DNA from: Rhizobium sp. ASV20
Lineage (GTDB): Bacteria > Pseudomonadota > Alphaproteobacteria > Rhizobiales > Rhizobiaceae
Direction of reading: 5' to 3'
DNA length: 64,000 nt
Assembly: GCF_016429015.1 (NCBI RefSeq)
Contig: NZ_JAELTU010000010.1
Coordinates: 1 to 64,000, forward strand
Below the pieces are notes generated by a model. That model ran no database searches. It was not told where the DNA came from and saw nothing but the letters and a program-made list of their open reading frames with translations. Below, one piece after another: positions 35,541 to 44,074 of the stretch; the first letter of the stretch is position 1, and each line of letters starts with the position of its first letter. The translations under genes and the position numbers were made by a program.

Positions 35541-35652
35541 ATAGAGCACGATGCCGAAAGAGTAGACGGCTTTCGGCATCGTGCTCTACTTGTTTGATTC
35601 TAGAGTGGATTGAGATTTCAGGTCGAGCAGACCTGAAATCATCCGGCTCTAG
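35541..35652. repeat. Two-palindrome intergenic element, RIME-like
   Basis: Palindrome 1 has perfect 19-base arms (35542-35560 and 35570-35588, starting TAGAGCACGATGCC). Palindrome 2 has 11-base arms GATTTCAGGTC / GACCTGAAATC (35614-35624, 35630-35640) inside outer CTAGAG (35600) and CTCTAG (35647). Two adjacent palindromes of this kind, bounded by TAGAGC/GCTCTA-like ends, are the pattern of rhizobial intergenic mosaic elements (RIME). The right end supplies the TAG stop codon of the aminotransferase gene (35649-35651). It fills most of the 243-base gap between two leftward genes. Confidence 0.65.
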
Positions 35653-36884
35653 CGCTGGAGAGCCGCACAGGCCTTTTCGATCCGATCAAGCGCTTCGACA
35701 AGGTCAGCTTCCGATGTCGCATAGGAAATGCGGAAGTACGGCGACAGGCCGAAGGCAGAGCCTGGCACGACGGCGACATGCGCTTCGTCAAGCAGATAGG
35801 CGCAGAAGTCCGTATCGGTTGCGATAGTCTTGCCCGACGGTGTCGTCGTGCCGAGAACGCCTGCGCAGCCCGAGAACGTATAGAAAGCGCCTTCGGGCAC
35901 GAGGCAGTCCAGGCCTTCGATGGCATTCAGGCGGCCAACGACAAGGTCACGACGCTTCTGGAAGCTTGCGGTGCGCTCCTGAAGGAAATCCTGCGGGCCA
36001 TTCAGCGCTGCGATGGCGGCTGCCTGGCTAACCGAGCAGGGGCAGGACGTTGCCTGGCTCTGAATGACGGCCATGGCCTTGATCAGTGCCTTTGGCCCGC
36101 CGGCATAACCGATGCGCCAGCCGGTCATCGCATAGGCCTTGGAGACGCCATTGACGGTCAGCGCCCGGCTCTTGAGGCGTGGCTCGATCGCGACGGGTGT
36201 CGTGAAGCGGAAGCCGTCATAGACAATGTGCTCATACATGTCGTCGACCATCAGCCAGACATGCGGATGCCGCAGCATGACCTCGATCAAAGGCTGATAG
36301 TCGGCTTGCGAATAGGCCGCACCCGATGGGTTCGAAGGCGAGTTCAGCAGCAGCCAGCGCGTCTTCGGGGTGATGGCCCGTTCGAGCTGATCCGCCTTTA
36401 GCCGGAAGCCGGCCGCAGCATCGCAAGGGATGAGCACGGGCACGCCGCCGCAGATCTCGACGATGTCGGAATAGGAAGTCCAGTACGGCGTCGGGATGAT
36501 GACCTCGTCGCCCGGGTTGAGCGATGCCATGAAGGCATTGAACAGGATCTGCTTTGCGCCGGCTGCGACCGTGATCTCGTCGACGGCGTAGTCGATGCCG
36601 TTCTCTCGCAGGAACTTGCCGGCGATCGCCTTCTTGAGTTCGGGCGAACCGTCAAGAGCCGTGTATTTGGTCTCTCCGCGGTCGATGGCGGCCTTTGCCG
36701 CCTCCTTGACGTTGTCAGGCGTATCAAAATCCGGTTCCCCGGCGCCAAGGATGATGACGGGATGGCCTTCACGCTTCATCGCATTGGCGCGTGCGCCAAT
36801 CTGCAGGATTGTCGACACGCCAATGGAGGCGATGCGCGAAGCGGGCTGAAAGCCCGCTTCCTCGATGGTGGTGGCGATCGTCAT
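35649..36884 (-). CDS. Class I/II PLP aminotransferase, probable 2-aminoadipate aminotransferase
   Basis: 411 residues, aspartate-aminotransferase Ib fold, close to rhizobial AatA. Conserved parts are GAGEPDFDTPDNVKEAA, NSPSNPSGAAYS and the PLP-lysine segment GVSKAYAMTGWRIGY. By position between the aminoadipate-semialdehyde dehydrogenase and the YdiJ-type gene, its likely job is transfer of the amino group of 2-aminoadipate to 2-oxoglutarate. It starts five bases after the stop of the aldehyde dehydrogenase gene. Aspartate as main substrate remains possible. Confidence 0.82.
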   Translation of the reverse strand: MTIATTIEEAGFQPASRIASIGVSTILQIGARANAMKREGHPVIILGAGEPDFDTPDNVKEAAKAAIDRGETKYTALDGSPELKKAIAGKFLRENGIDYAVDEITVAAGAKQILFNAFMASLNPGDEVIIPTPYWTSYSDIVEICGGVPVLIPCDAAAGFRLKADQLERAITPKTRWLLLNSPSNPSGAAYSQADYQPLIEVMLRHPHVWLMVDDMYEHIVYDGFRFTTPVAIEPRLKSRALTVNGVSKAYAMTGWRIGYAGGPKALIKAMAVIQSQATSCPCSVSQAAAIAALNGPQDFLQERTASFQKRRDLVVGRLNAIEGLDCLVPEGAFYTFSGCAGVLGTTTPSGKTIATDTDFCAYLLDEAHVAVVPGSAFGLSPYFRISYATSEADLVEALDRIEKACAALQR

Positions 36885-36889
36885 GGAGA

Positions 36890-38422
36890 TTACTCGATGT
36901 CGAAGGAAACGCCCTGTGCCAGCGGCAGGGCCTTGGAGTAGTTGACGGTGTTGGTCGCGCGGCGCATGTAGGCTCTCCAGGCGTCCGATCCGGATTCACG
37001 GCCGCCACCGGTTTCCTTTTCGCCGCCGAATGCACCGCCGATTTCAGCGCCCGACGTGCCGATGTTGACGTTGGCGATACCGCAATCGGAACCATCAGCC
37101 GCGAGGAAGCGCTCGGATTCTTGCATGTCGCGGGTGAAGATCGACGAGGACAGGCCAGCGGCTACCGCATTGTGGTCTTCGAGGACAGCGTCGAAATCGT
37201 CATAGGGCATGACGTAGAGGATGGGCGCGAAGGTTTCTTCGAAGACCGGGCCTGCCTGCTTCGACATTTCCACAAGCGCCGGCTTGACATAGAAGCCATC
37301 GGCATGGCCGACGTCGATGCGCTCGCCACCGGTCACCGAGCCGCCATGCGACTTTGCTTCTGCAATTGCCTTCTGCATGCCGTCGAATGCTGCCTTGTCG
37401 ATCAGCGGTCCGACGAGTGCAGAAGACTGCAGGGGATCGCCGACCGAAACGCTCTGGTAGGCTTTCTTCAGGCGCGGTACCAGCTGATCGTAGACGCTCT
37501 TGTGGACGAAGAGGCGACGCAGTGTCGTGCAACGCTGGCCGGCCGTGCCCATGGCGCCGAAAGCGATGGCGCGGAGTGCCATATCGAGATCGGCCGACGG
37601 GCAGACGATACCGGCATTGTTGCCGCCGAGTTCCAGGATGGCGCGTGCAAAGCGCTTGGCAAGACGCGGTCCGACATCGCGGCCCATGCGGGTCGAGCCG
37701 GTTGCCGAAACAAGCGGCACCTTGGGGTGATCGACCAGAACTTCACCGATGGCACGGTCGCCGATCAGGAGCTGCGACAGACCTTCCGGAGCATCGCCGA
37801 AGCGGGCAAGGGCGCGGTCGAGAATTGCCTGCGAGGCGAGCGCCGTCAGCGGCGTCTTTTCAGAAGGCTTCCAGACGATCGAGTCGCCGCAGATCAGAGC
37901 CAATGCCGCATTCCAGGACCAGACGGCGACCGGGAAGTTGAAGGCGGAGATGATGCCGACAACGCCGAGCGGGTGCCACGTTTCCATCATGCGATGGCCC
38001 GGACGTTCGGTGGCGATCGTCAGACCGTAGAGCTGGCGGGAAAGGCCGACTGCGAAATCGCAGATGTCGATCATTTCCTGCACTTCGCCGAGGCCTTCGG
38101 AACGGATCTTGCCGGCCTCGATCGAGACCAGGCGGCCAAGGTCGTCCTTGGCGGCGCGCAGTTCTTCACCGAGCAGGCGAACCAGTTCGCCACGCTTCGG
38201 TGCCGGTACCAGGCGCCAGGCGCGGTATGCCGCATCGGCCTTCTCGATCCGCGCAGCGGCTTCGGCAGCCGAAACCGTCTTGAGGTTGCCGATCTTTTCG
38301 CCGGTGACCGGAGAATAGGAAGGCATGTTGCCCTGCGTGTAGAGCGCCTTGTCGACGCCGAGCTTTTCGAGGATAGCGGCCGCTTCGGCTGCAACGGAAA
38401 TGTTCTTTGCTGCGATGTTCAT
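36890..38422 (-). CDS. amaB: ALDH7-type aldehyde dehydrogenase, probable 2-aminoadipate-semialdehyde dehydrogenase
   Basis: 510 residues of the antiquitin (ALDH7) branch, marked by ELGGNNAGIV (Glu264) and GTAGQRCTTLRR with the catalytic Cys298; Asn162 in SAFNFPVAVWSWN is the third catalytic residue. This branch oxidises 2-aminoadipate 6-semialdehyde (in equilibrium with piperideine-6-carboxylate) to 2-aminoadipate, step two of lysine breakdown. ATG 38422 with GGAG nine bases upstream is the start; the longer frame to 38551 overlaps the next gene. It sits between the HglS-type gene and the aminotransferase gene, all leftward. Confidence 0.88.
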   Translation of the reverse strand: MNIAAKNISVAAEAAAILEKLGVDKALYTQGNMPSYSPVTGEKIGNLKTVSAAEAAARIEKADAAYRAWRLVPAPKRGELVRLLGEELRAAKDDLGRLVSIEAGKIRSEGLGEVQEMIDICDFAVGLSRQLYGLTIATERPGHRMMETWHPLGVVGIISAFNFPVAVWSWNAALALICGDSIVWKPSEKTPLTALASQAILDRALARFGDAPEGLSQLLIGDRAIGEVLVDHPKVPLVSATGSTRMGRDVGPRLAKRFARAILELGGNNAGIVCPSADLDMALRAIAFGAMGTAGQRCTTLRRLFVHKSVYDQLVPRLKKAYQSVSVGDPLQSSALVGPLIDKAAFDGMQKAIAEAKSHGGSVTGGERIDVGHADGFYVKPALVEMSKQAGPVFEETFAPILYVMPYDDFDAVLEDHNAVAAGLSSSIFTRDMQESERFLAADGSDCGIANVNIGTSGAEIGGAFGGEKETGGGRESGSDAWRAYMRRATNTVNYSKALPLAQGVSFDIE

Positions 38423-38480
38423 CTTATCAAACTCCACTTGTCTTGATCCAGGCTGCGGGCGGCGCTTGCGCCGCATCGCA

Positions 38481-39875
38481 TCACTCGGCTGCGTCTTGTT
38501 TGGACAACGCCTGCAGGCAGGCGTCGATCGATGCCTGCTCGATGCCGGCATAATGGTCGAATTCGTTCAGCACCTTCATACCAAGATCGGTTTCGAAGCG
38601 CTTCTGGTTCGGGCTTGCGATAAACTCCTGCTGCGCGCCGTCACCAAGGTTGGACTGGAAGATACCAGCGGCGCTGACGGGAAGGAAGTCTTCGTACACG
38701 ATCGGATCGAACTGAACGAGGCCCTGATTGATCAGTGTTTCGATATCGCCGCGAGTGGTTGCAGCTGCCTCGCCCTTGGCCGTCAGCGAATAGGCGAAAT
38801 ACCCCAGGCCCTGGGCGCGGATGGCCGACCAGTCGTCCGGGAATTCGGCGAAGCTTTGCGCGAGCGCGGCTTCGTAATCACGCGCGTTCGATCCATCGGC
38901 CGCTGGACGCACGATCTTGCGGGAGGCATCGAGCAGCTGGTCATAGAGCGCACGACCCTTGGGTGTCAGCGCGACGCCGCGCTGTTCGATTTCGCCGAAG
39001 CGTGCGGTATGCGAGCCGGTTTCCCACACGCCATCGGCATTGCGGAAAGATACCGGCTCTTCCAGTGCCTTGAATGAAGTCTGACGCAGCAAGATAGGGC
39101 AGGCGCGGGTCGGCGGTCCCTCAACGACGGCCTTGGGCGCGATGCCGTATTCCGGCATCAGCGACTGGACCTGATCGATGTCGAGGGTGCGCGGCGTCAA
39201 ATGGTTGATGTGCGGCCCCTTGAACGACACGACGTCGGCGATCAGGCGATGCGCGTCATGGAGACGGTGATACATGGCGGCGTCGACATTTGCTTCATCG
39301 TGCCAGCGGAAGGTCTCCAGCACTTCACTGACGAAGCGCTGGGCGTCCTCTTTGCCGAGGCCGCCATCGCGCTCGGCCTTCTCAGTGAGTTCGACAGCGC
39401 CCGCGGTGAAGATCTGACGCTTAGAAAGGATCTGCGCAGATGCCTCGCGGAGCTCCTCGTCGGCGATCAGATCAAGGCGCAGCAGCGAGGTGAAGACGCG
39501 GAAGGGATTGCGCTTCAACTCGGCATCGCCGATCGGGCGGAACGCCGTCGAGTGCACCGGCACGCCTGCCGTCGAGAGATCGTAGTAGCCGACGGGATAC
39601 ATGCCCATGACTGCGAATACGCGCGCCATCATGGCAAGTTCGGCTGCCGTCCCGAGCCGGATCGCGCCATGCCGTTCTTCGGAGATGCGATCGAGATAGT
39701 CGGTCGCCTGCAGGCGCTCCTTCAATACAGGCTGAGCGGCCAGCGTCTCGTCGTTGACGCGGCCGACCAGCTCCATGAGCGTGCCGTAGGCGGGGACCTC
39801 TTCGCGGTACATGGCGGACATCGCGGCCGAAAAGGCGCTGCGTATATCGCTGGTCGAGATGTGATCGGACTTCAT
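38481..39875 (-). CDS. hglS: DUF1338 protein, probable 2-oxoadipate dioxygenase/decarboxylase (HglS type)
   Basis: 464 residues. HglS turns 2-oxoadipate into D-2-hydroxyglutarate with O2 and Fe(II). Residues that fit the reported HglS active site are H69 and R73 (ERHGAIRLG), H225 (GPHINHLTPR) and E295 (RFGEIEQRG). The ATG at 39875 follows AGGAAGAGA; the open frame to 40016 runs into the divergent LysR gene and is not used. First gene of the leftward hglS-amaB-aminotransferase-ydiJ set, divergent from a LysR gene that probably controls it. Confidence 0.85.
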   Translation of the reverse strand: MKSDHISTSDIRSAFSAAMSAMYREEVPAYGTLMELVGRVNDETLAAQPVLKERLQATDYLDRISEERHGAIRLGTAAELAMMARVFAVMGMYPVGYYDLSTAGVPVHSTAFRPIGDAELKRNPFRVFTSLLRLDLIADEELREASAQILSKRQIFTAGAVELTEKAERDGGLGKEDAQRFVSEVLETFRWHDEANVDAAMYHRLHDAHRLIADVVSFKGPHINHLTPRTLDIDQVQSLMPEYGIAPKAVVEGPPTRACPILLRQTSFKALEEPVSFRNADGVWETGSHTARFGEIEQRGVALTPKGRALYDQLLDASRKIVRPAADGSNARDYEAALAQSFAEFPDDWSAIRAQGLGYFAYSLTAKGEAAATTRGDIETLINQGLVQFDPIVYEDFLPVSAAGIFQSNLGDGAQQEFIASPNQKRFETDLGMKVLNEFDHYAGIEQASIDACLQALSKQDAAE

Positions 39876-39978
39876 GGTAATCTCTTCCTGAAAGGCTACA
39901 TCATTCCTATAATGCAGAATATATCTTGCTGATGAGCAGGTCTTGTGAGAGAAAATCCTAACTTGATGCTGAAATGGA

Positions 39979-40902
39979 ATGACTATGCGTCGACGCCTCA
40001 TCCCCGACATTGTCAATCTTCAGGCTTTTGAATGCGCCGCGCGCCATCAGAATTTTTCGCGGGCAGCCGAGGAACTCAACCTGACGCAAAGTGCTGTCAG
40101 CCGTCAGATCAGCGAACTGGAGCAGCAGACTGGCTTAAAACTCTTCGAGCGTGTGAGACAGCGCGTCGTACTTTCGGAAGCCGGACTTCGCCTGCTGCCC
40201 GAGGTCAAGGATCTGCTGCTGCGTTCGGAGCGGCTGATGATTGGCGCCGTTGCGGCAGGCCAGATGAAGCTGTCGCTGAAAGTGGCTACCCTGCCGACCT
40301 TTGGCACGCGCTGGCTGGTGCCGCGTCTCGGTCGGTTTCTCGAAGAACACCGTGACGTCGCCGTTACGGTCGAATCCCGTTCCAAGCCTTTCAATTTCGA
40401 CGAGGATAATTTCGATCTGGCCATTCATTATGGCCTGCCGGCCTGGGCCGGTGCAGTCGCGACCTTTCTTTGCAGCGAGATGGTCCTGCCTGTTGCCAGT
40501 CGGGCCCTTGCCGCGCGGCTGGATCCGCGCTCACCGGTAGAGCTGGCCGATGCTCCGCTGCTTCATCTGACGACCCGTCCGAAACTCTGGGCTCAGTGGT
40601 TCGATTTGCAGGACTTGCCGAACGAAAATGCTTATCCCGGCGCGCGCTTCGACCAGTTTTCCATGATCATCTCCGCGGCGTTGGCTGGATTGGGCGTCGC
40701 ACTCCTCCCCACCTACCTGATCGAGGAGGAGTTGAGATCAGGCATTCTCCTGCCGTTATTCGATCTGCCGATGCCGACGGAGAACAGCTATTACATTGTC
40801 ATGCCGGAGAAAAAGCAGACAAACGAGACGGCCACATTGTTTCAGAACTGGCTTCTGAACGAGGTCCCGCCTCGATTGCAGCCGGCAACCGATGGTGATT
40901 GA
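39979..40902 (+). CDS. LysR family transcriptional regulator
   Basis: 307 residues: helix-turn-helix at about 18-45 (NFSRAAEELNLTQSAVSRQISELE) and a LysR substrate-binding domain of the GcvA/AmpR-like class (LPTFGTRWLVPRLGRF). It is divergent from the hglS-type gene across 103 bases, the usual layout for a LysR activator of the neighbouring catabolic operon; a 2-oxoadipate-related effector is a reasonable guess. Starts at 39979 or the ATG two codons later. Confidence 0.88.
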   Translation: MTMRRRLIPDIVNLQAFECAARHQNFSRAAEELNLTQSAVSRQISELEQQTGLKLFERVRQRVVLSEAGLRLLPEVKDLLLRSERLMIGAVAAGQMKLSLKVATLPTFGTRWLVPRLGRFLEEHRDVAVTVESRSKPFNFDEDNFDLAIHYGLPAWAGAVATFLCSEMVLPVASRALAARLDPRSPVELADAPLLHLTTRPKLWAQWFDLQDLPNENAYPGARFDQFSMIISAALAGLGVALLPTYLIEEELRSGILLPLFDLPMPTENSYYIVMPEKKQTNETATLFQNWLLNEVPPRLQPATDGD

Positions 40903-41014
40903 TAAATTTTAAGCTTGAAATTCTTTCTCGCGAGCGTCACACATTGCTGTATCGTGCTGCTGCATCTCCGATGTGGCGCAGATGCAAGGTGAACTCGGGG
41001 AGGAGCAAGCCATT

Positions 41015-42106
41015 ATGAAGACGCATCCGCTGAAGGGACCGAACCGGCTGAAGCTTGGCGTGTTTTCATCGAATGCCGATGGCGGGCTGGCGATCACCGA
41101 TGTGCCGGAGCGCTGGACGGCAGGGTGGCAGGACAATCTGACGGCAGCACAGATCGCCGATCGCGCCGGCCTCGAGTTCTTCCTGCCGATTGCCCGGTGG
41201 CGCGGCTTCGGGGGCAAGAACCGGGTGCGGGAATGGTCATTCGAGACCTTCACCTGGGCCGCAGCCCTTTCTGCGGCGACCAACCGCATCGGTCTGTTCA
41301 TGACGGTGCATGTGCCGCTCGTCCATCCGCTCTATGCGGCCAAGTCGCTTGCTACGGTCGATCACATCAGCCAGGGGCGGGCAGGGCTCAATATCGTCTG
41401 TGGCTGGAACCCGAAGGAATTCGGCATGTTCGGTGTGCCCCTGGTCGAAAAGGGATACGATCAGGCGGCGGAATGGCTCGAAATCGTCGAGAAATTGTAT
41501 GGCTCCGACGAGCCGCTCGACTATGCCGGAAGCTACTATAATCTGAAGGAAGCCGTCAGTCGGCCGACGAGCTTACAGGCGCCGCGCCCGGTGACGATGA
41601 ACGCGGCATTCGGTGGCCCCGGCCGCGATTTCGCTGCCGGCCATTGCGACTACCTGTTCACAACCTTTACGGAGATCGCCGAGGCCGGAAAACACGTCGC
41701 TGATATAGGCGAGCGGGCGGAAAAGAACGGCAGGCAGGTCGGAGTTTACACGGTATGCCATGTGGTCTGCCGCGAGACGCAGGCGGAAGCCGAGGACTAT
41801 TACACCCGCTATGCTGTTACCATGGCGGATCATGCCGCTGTCGACCAGCATATGGCGGGCAAGAAGGAATTCTCCCAGTCCCATGATCGCGACTCCTATG
41901 ACCGCTATCGCCAGCGATTTGCCGGAGGGGCAGGCAGCTATCCGTTGATCGGCACGCCTCAGCGCATTGCGGACGAGATGATCGCAATCGCCGAGCAGGG
42001 TTATGCCGGTATCGCCTTGTCATTCGTCAACTATACGCAAGAGCTTCCTTATTTCTGCGATCGCGTGCTCCCTCTTCTGAAGAGGGCCGGTCTTCGGGTC
42101 GAGTGA
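41015..42106 (+). CDS. LLM class FMN-dependent monooxygenase, SfnG/RutA-like
   Basis: 363 residues, luciferase-like fold of the group with dimethylsulfone monooxygenase SfnG and pyrimidine oxygenase RutA. Recognisable segments are FFLPIARWRGFGGKNRVREW, ATVDHISQGRAGLNIVCGWNPKEFG and GTPQRIADEM. It oxygenates a small S- or N-compound with reduced FMN; the substrate is open. GGGGAGGAG about ten bases before ATG 41015 is an unusually strong ribosome site and fixes the start. No partner reductase is adjacent. Confidence 0.82.
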   Translation: MKTHPLKGPNRLKLGVFSSNADGGLAITDVPERWTAGWQDNLTAAQIADRAGLEFFLPIARWRGFGGKNRVREWSFETFTWAAALSAATNRIGLFMTVHVPLVHPLYAAKSLATVDHISQGRAGLNIVCGWNPKEFGMFGVPLVEKGYDQAAEWLEIVEKLYGSDEPLDYAGSYYNLKEAVSRPTSLQAPRPVTMNAAFGGPGRDFAAGHCDYLFTTFTEIAEAGKHVADIGERAEKNGRQVGVYTVCHVVCRETQAEAEDYYTRYAVTMADHAAVDQHMAGKKEFSQSHDRDSYDRYRQRFAGGAGSYPLIGTPQRIADEMIAIAEQGYAGIALSFVNYTQELPYFCDRVLPLLKRAGLRVE

Positions 42107-42260
42107 TGCGACAGCCGACGTGCTGATCGCTGCGGTTCGTTCATCGGACACCGACGAACTGCGTTGCCGCTGGAACAGTCGGAAAATGTGCGCTGCAGCA
42201 AAAAACCTTGGCTCAGGGGTTTACAAGCGCGGCCATGGATGTGATCCTTCGGGCGAAGGT

Positions 42261-42286
42261 GCCGCCTGATTTGTGGCGGCTTTTTC
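42261..42286 (+). terminator. Rho-independent terminator
   Basis: GCCGCC (42261-42266) with GGCGGC (42275-42280), an eight-base loop and a T5 run. It lies about 155 bases past the LLM monooxygenase stop. Confidence 0.75.
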
Positions 42287-42402
42287 CTTCAATCGGAGTC
42301 TAGGCTATGGCTCCGATGCGCTTTGATTTCGGGCGCTTAACCGAACAAATCAATCCGGGTCAGATGCGACGCTAGCGGCGTGTTCGGCTGTTGTCTTGAT
42401 GC

Positions 42403-42426
42403 GCCCCGAAGCCAGTTTTTCGGGGC
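42403..42426 (+). promoter_or_regulatory. Hairpin covering the ribosome site of the exported protein gene
   Basis: GCCCCGAA pairs with TTCGGGGC around an eight-base loop. The 3' arm contains GGGG, the only ribosome-site-like bases before the ATG at 42435, about nine bases away. The hairpin could therefore limit translation until opened by heat, a protein or a ligand. The pairing is seen, the function is inference. Confidence 0.4.
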
Positions 42427-42434
42427 AGAGATAA

Positions 42435-43103
42435 ATGGGTTTATCAATGGTTTTTGTAGCCAAGCGCGCCTTTCTGGGCGTTCTTGCAAGCGTGCTGCCG
42501 CTGTCGCAAGCCGCCAATGCCAGTGACCTGATGATCTGGTCGTCGGTAAAGGTCGCGCCGCGAACCTACAAGACCACTGTCGGCTTTCGATTGCCGATGG
42601 CGTGGGATGTAAGTGCCGGTATGGATCTTGGCATTGGTGGGGCGACGAATGGAACGATTGCGCGCGACAGCAGGCTCGCGACGTTCTGGGGTATGGCAGT
42701 CGATCGTCCAGGCCGTTTTTCAAGTGCTGCGCGGCGCGAAGTCGCGCTGCGGCTGGACACGGTCAACGGTGCAGGAGCGATCTGCTTCGGGCGTACGCAT
42801 GGCTGGATCGTCTCCGAAGATCTCGATATGAGCACTTCCCGCTCGTTGAACCTCAATTATACGGGTATGCGGAATGCATCGACCTTGGTCACTGCGACGC
42901 AGGCCGTGACGGTTGCTGTTCCATGGACCGGGACGTCGCTATCGGCGAGCGGAAATCTCAAACAGGTCGGCAGCATCTTCTCCAGCACGGTGTCGTTTCA
43001 GCAGCCAATCGCCCCGAACCTCAACTTCTCGGGCTCGTTCACCGATCCGCAGAGATTGACGCCCTCGGGCCATCTGCGTCTCGATTATCGCGTGAGGTGG
43101 TAG
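42435..43103 (+). CDS. Exported beta-rich protein, unknown
   Basis: 222 residues with a signal peptide at about 1-29 (LGVLASVLPLSQAANA). The mature part is made of alternating hydrophobic/polar strands with Thr/Ser/Asn-rich turns (SASGNLKQVGSIFSSTVSF) and ends in RLDYRVRW, with a terminal aromatic residue, which suggests an outer-membrane or surface beta protein. No family recognised. A second ATG lies at 42447. Translation may be gated by the hairpin at 42403. Confidence 0.65.
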   Translation: MGLSMVFVAKRAFLGVLASVLPLSQAANASDLMIWSSVKVAPRTYKTTVGFRLPMAWDVSAGMDLGIGGATNGTIARDSRLATFWGMAVDRPGRFSSAARREVALRLDTVNGAGAICFGRTHGWIVSEDLDMSTSRSLNLNYTGMRNASTLVTATQAVTVAVPWTGTSLSASGNLKQVGSIFSSTVSFQQPIAPNLNFSGSFTDPQRLTPSGHLRLDYRVRW

Positions 43104-43143
43104 CAGGGTGCCGCCCGTTTCGAGCGAGGCGTGAATAGGTCCG

Positions 43144-43953
43144 CTACTTGATGGGGATGTTGGCCGAAGCAAGCTGAGATCGCAGCTTTGAGATGATGTC
43201 TTGACGGGCGGCCGTCCATGATGAGGTAACGGTCCAGTAGTCGATCTTCAGGACTGTCTGGTCAGCGGATAAATCGTCGACATAGGCGATGGGAGCAGGG
43301 GTCGTCTTGACCCGCTGATCGGATGTGACCACGTCGAGAACGGTCTTGCGCGCAAGTTCGATATCGGCGCCGCTGCCCAGGGTGATCGAGAGCTCTTGGC
43401 GGCGATCTGGCTCGCGGCTGTGATTGACGATCGGCGTGTTCCAAAGCGTGGAGTTCGGCGCCATGAGATAGAGGCCATCAGCGGTTCTCATCTCGGTTGC
43501 GAAAAGGCCGATATCCTTGATGTAGCCTTTGACATTCGTCGTTTCTATATATTCGCCGACCCGAAATGGCCGCAGGATCAGCAACATGATGCCGGCGGCA
43601 ATATTCTGAAGCGTCCCCTGGAGCGCCAGGCCAATGGCGAGGCCTGCGGCGCCGAGTGCCGCGATGATCGAAGCGGTCTGCACACCGAATTGTCCGAGAA
43701 CGGTGATGAATACCAGGATCAGCAGGCTATAGTGCAGGAGGTTCTGGAAGAAGCTTGCCAGCGTTTCGTCGATGCCCCGGATGCGCGAGATGACGCGATA
43801 GGCCGCGCGGCTGACGACGCCTGCAAGAATCCAGCCGCCAATCAGGAGGATGATCGCACCGAGGATCGAAAAGCCATATTGAACCGCAAGCGCGGAGGCC
43901 TGATCCAGGGCCGTGCGGGTGGCAATGACGACGCTGGTCGCTTGATCTTCCAT
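43144..43953 (-). CDS. mscS: Small-conductance mechanosensitive channel (MscS family)
   Basis: 269 residues, the length of classical MscS. Three N-terminal helices; the pore helix carries the family pattern GLAIGLALQGTLQNIAAGIMLLILRPFRVGEYIE in altered spacing, seen from about residue 95 to 130. The beta domain and C-terminal alpha/beta domain follow. It releases solutes under osmotic downshock. Single gene. Confidence 0.9.
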   Translation of the reverse strand: MEDQATSVVIATRTALDQASALAVQYGFSILGAIILLIGGWILAGVVSRAAYRVISRIRGIDETLASFFQNLLHYSLLILVFITVLGQFGVQTASIIAALGAAGLAIGLALQGTLQNIAAGIMLLILRPFRVGEYIETTNVKGYIKDIGLFATEMRTADGLYLMAPNSTLWNTPIVNHSREPDRRQELSITLGSGADIELARKTVLDVVTSDQRVKTTPAPIAYVDDLSADQTVLKIDYWTVTSSWTAARQDIISKLRSQLASANIPIK

Positions 43954-44074
43954 ATAAAAACTCCGTGTTTCCGCAGGGCCAAATGAAAGCCGGCGGACTT
44001 TTGTTCCCGCTTGATGGCTATTTCGCGGCTAGCACTCCAGTCATTCGCGGGAACGGAAACGCAGGGCGTCGCCG

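Larger units (their letters stand above)
42107..42434. other. 328-base gap: terminator plus leader of the exported protein gene
   Basis: A terminator ends the LLM gene at 42261-42286, preceded by a small CCTTC-GGGC-GAAGG hairpin at 42246-42259. From 42290 on the sequence leads into the hairpin at 42403-42426. No gene is supported. Confidence 0.5.

Noticed and set aside
36791..38446. Rightward open frame (551 codons) antisense to the aldehyde dehydrogenase gene
   Set aside because: Same reasoning: the leftward strand encodes a complete ALDH7 with all catalytic residues.
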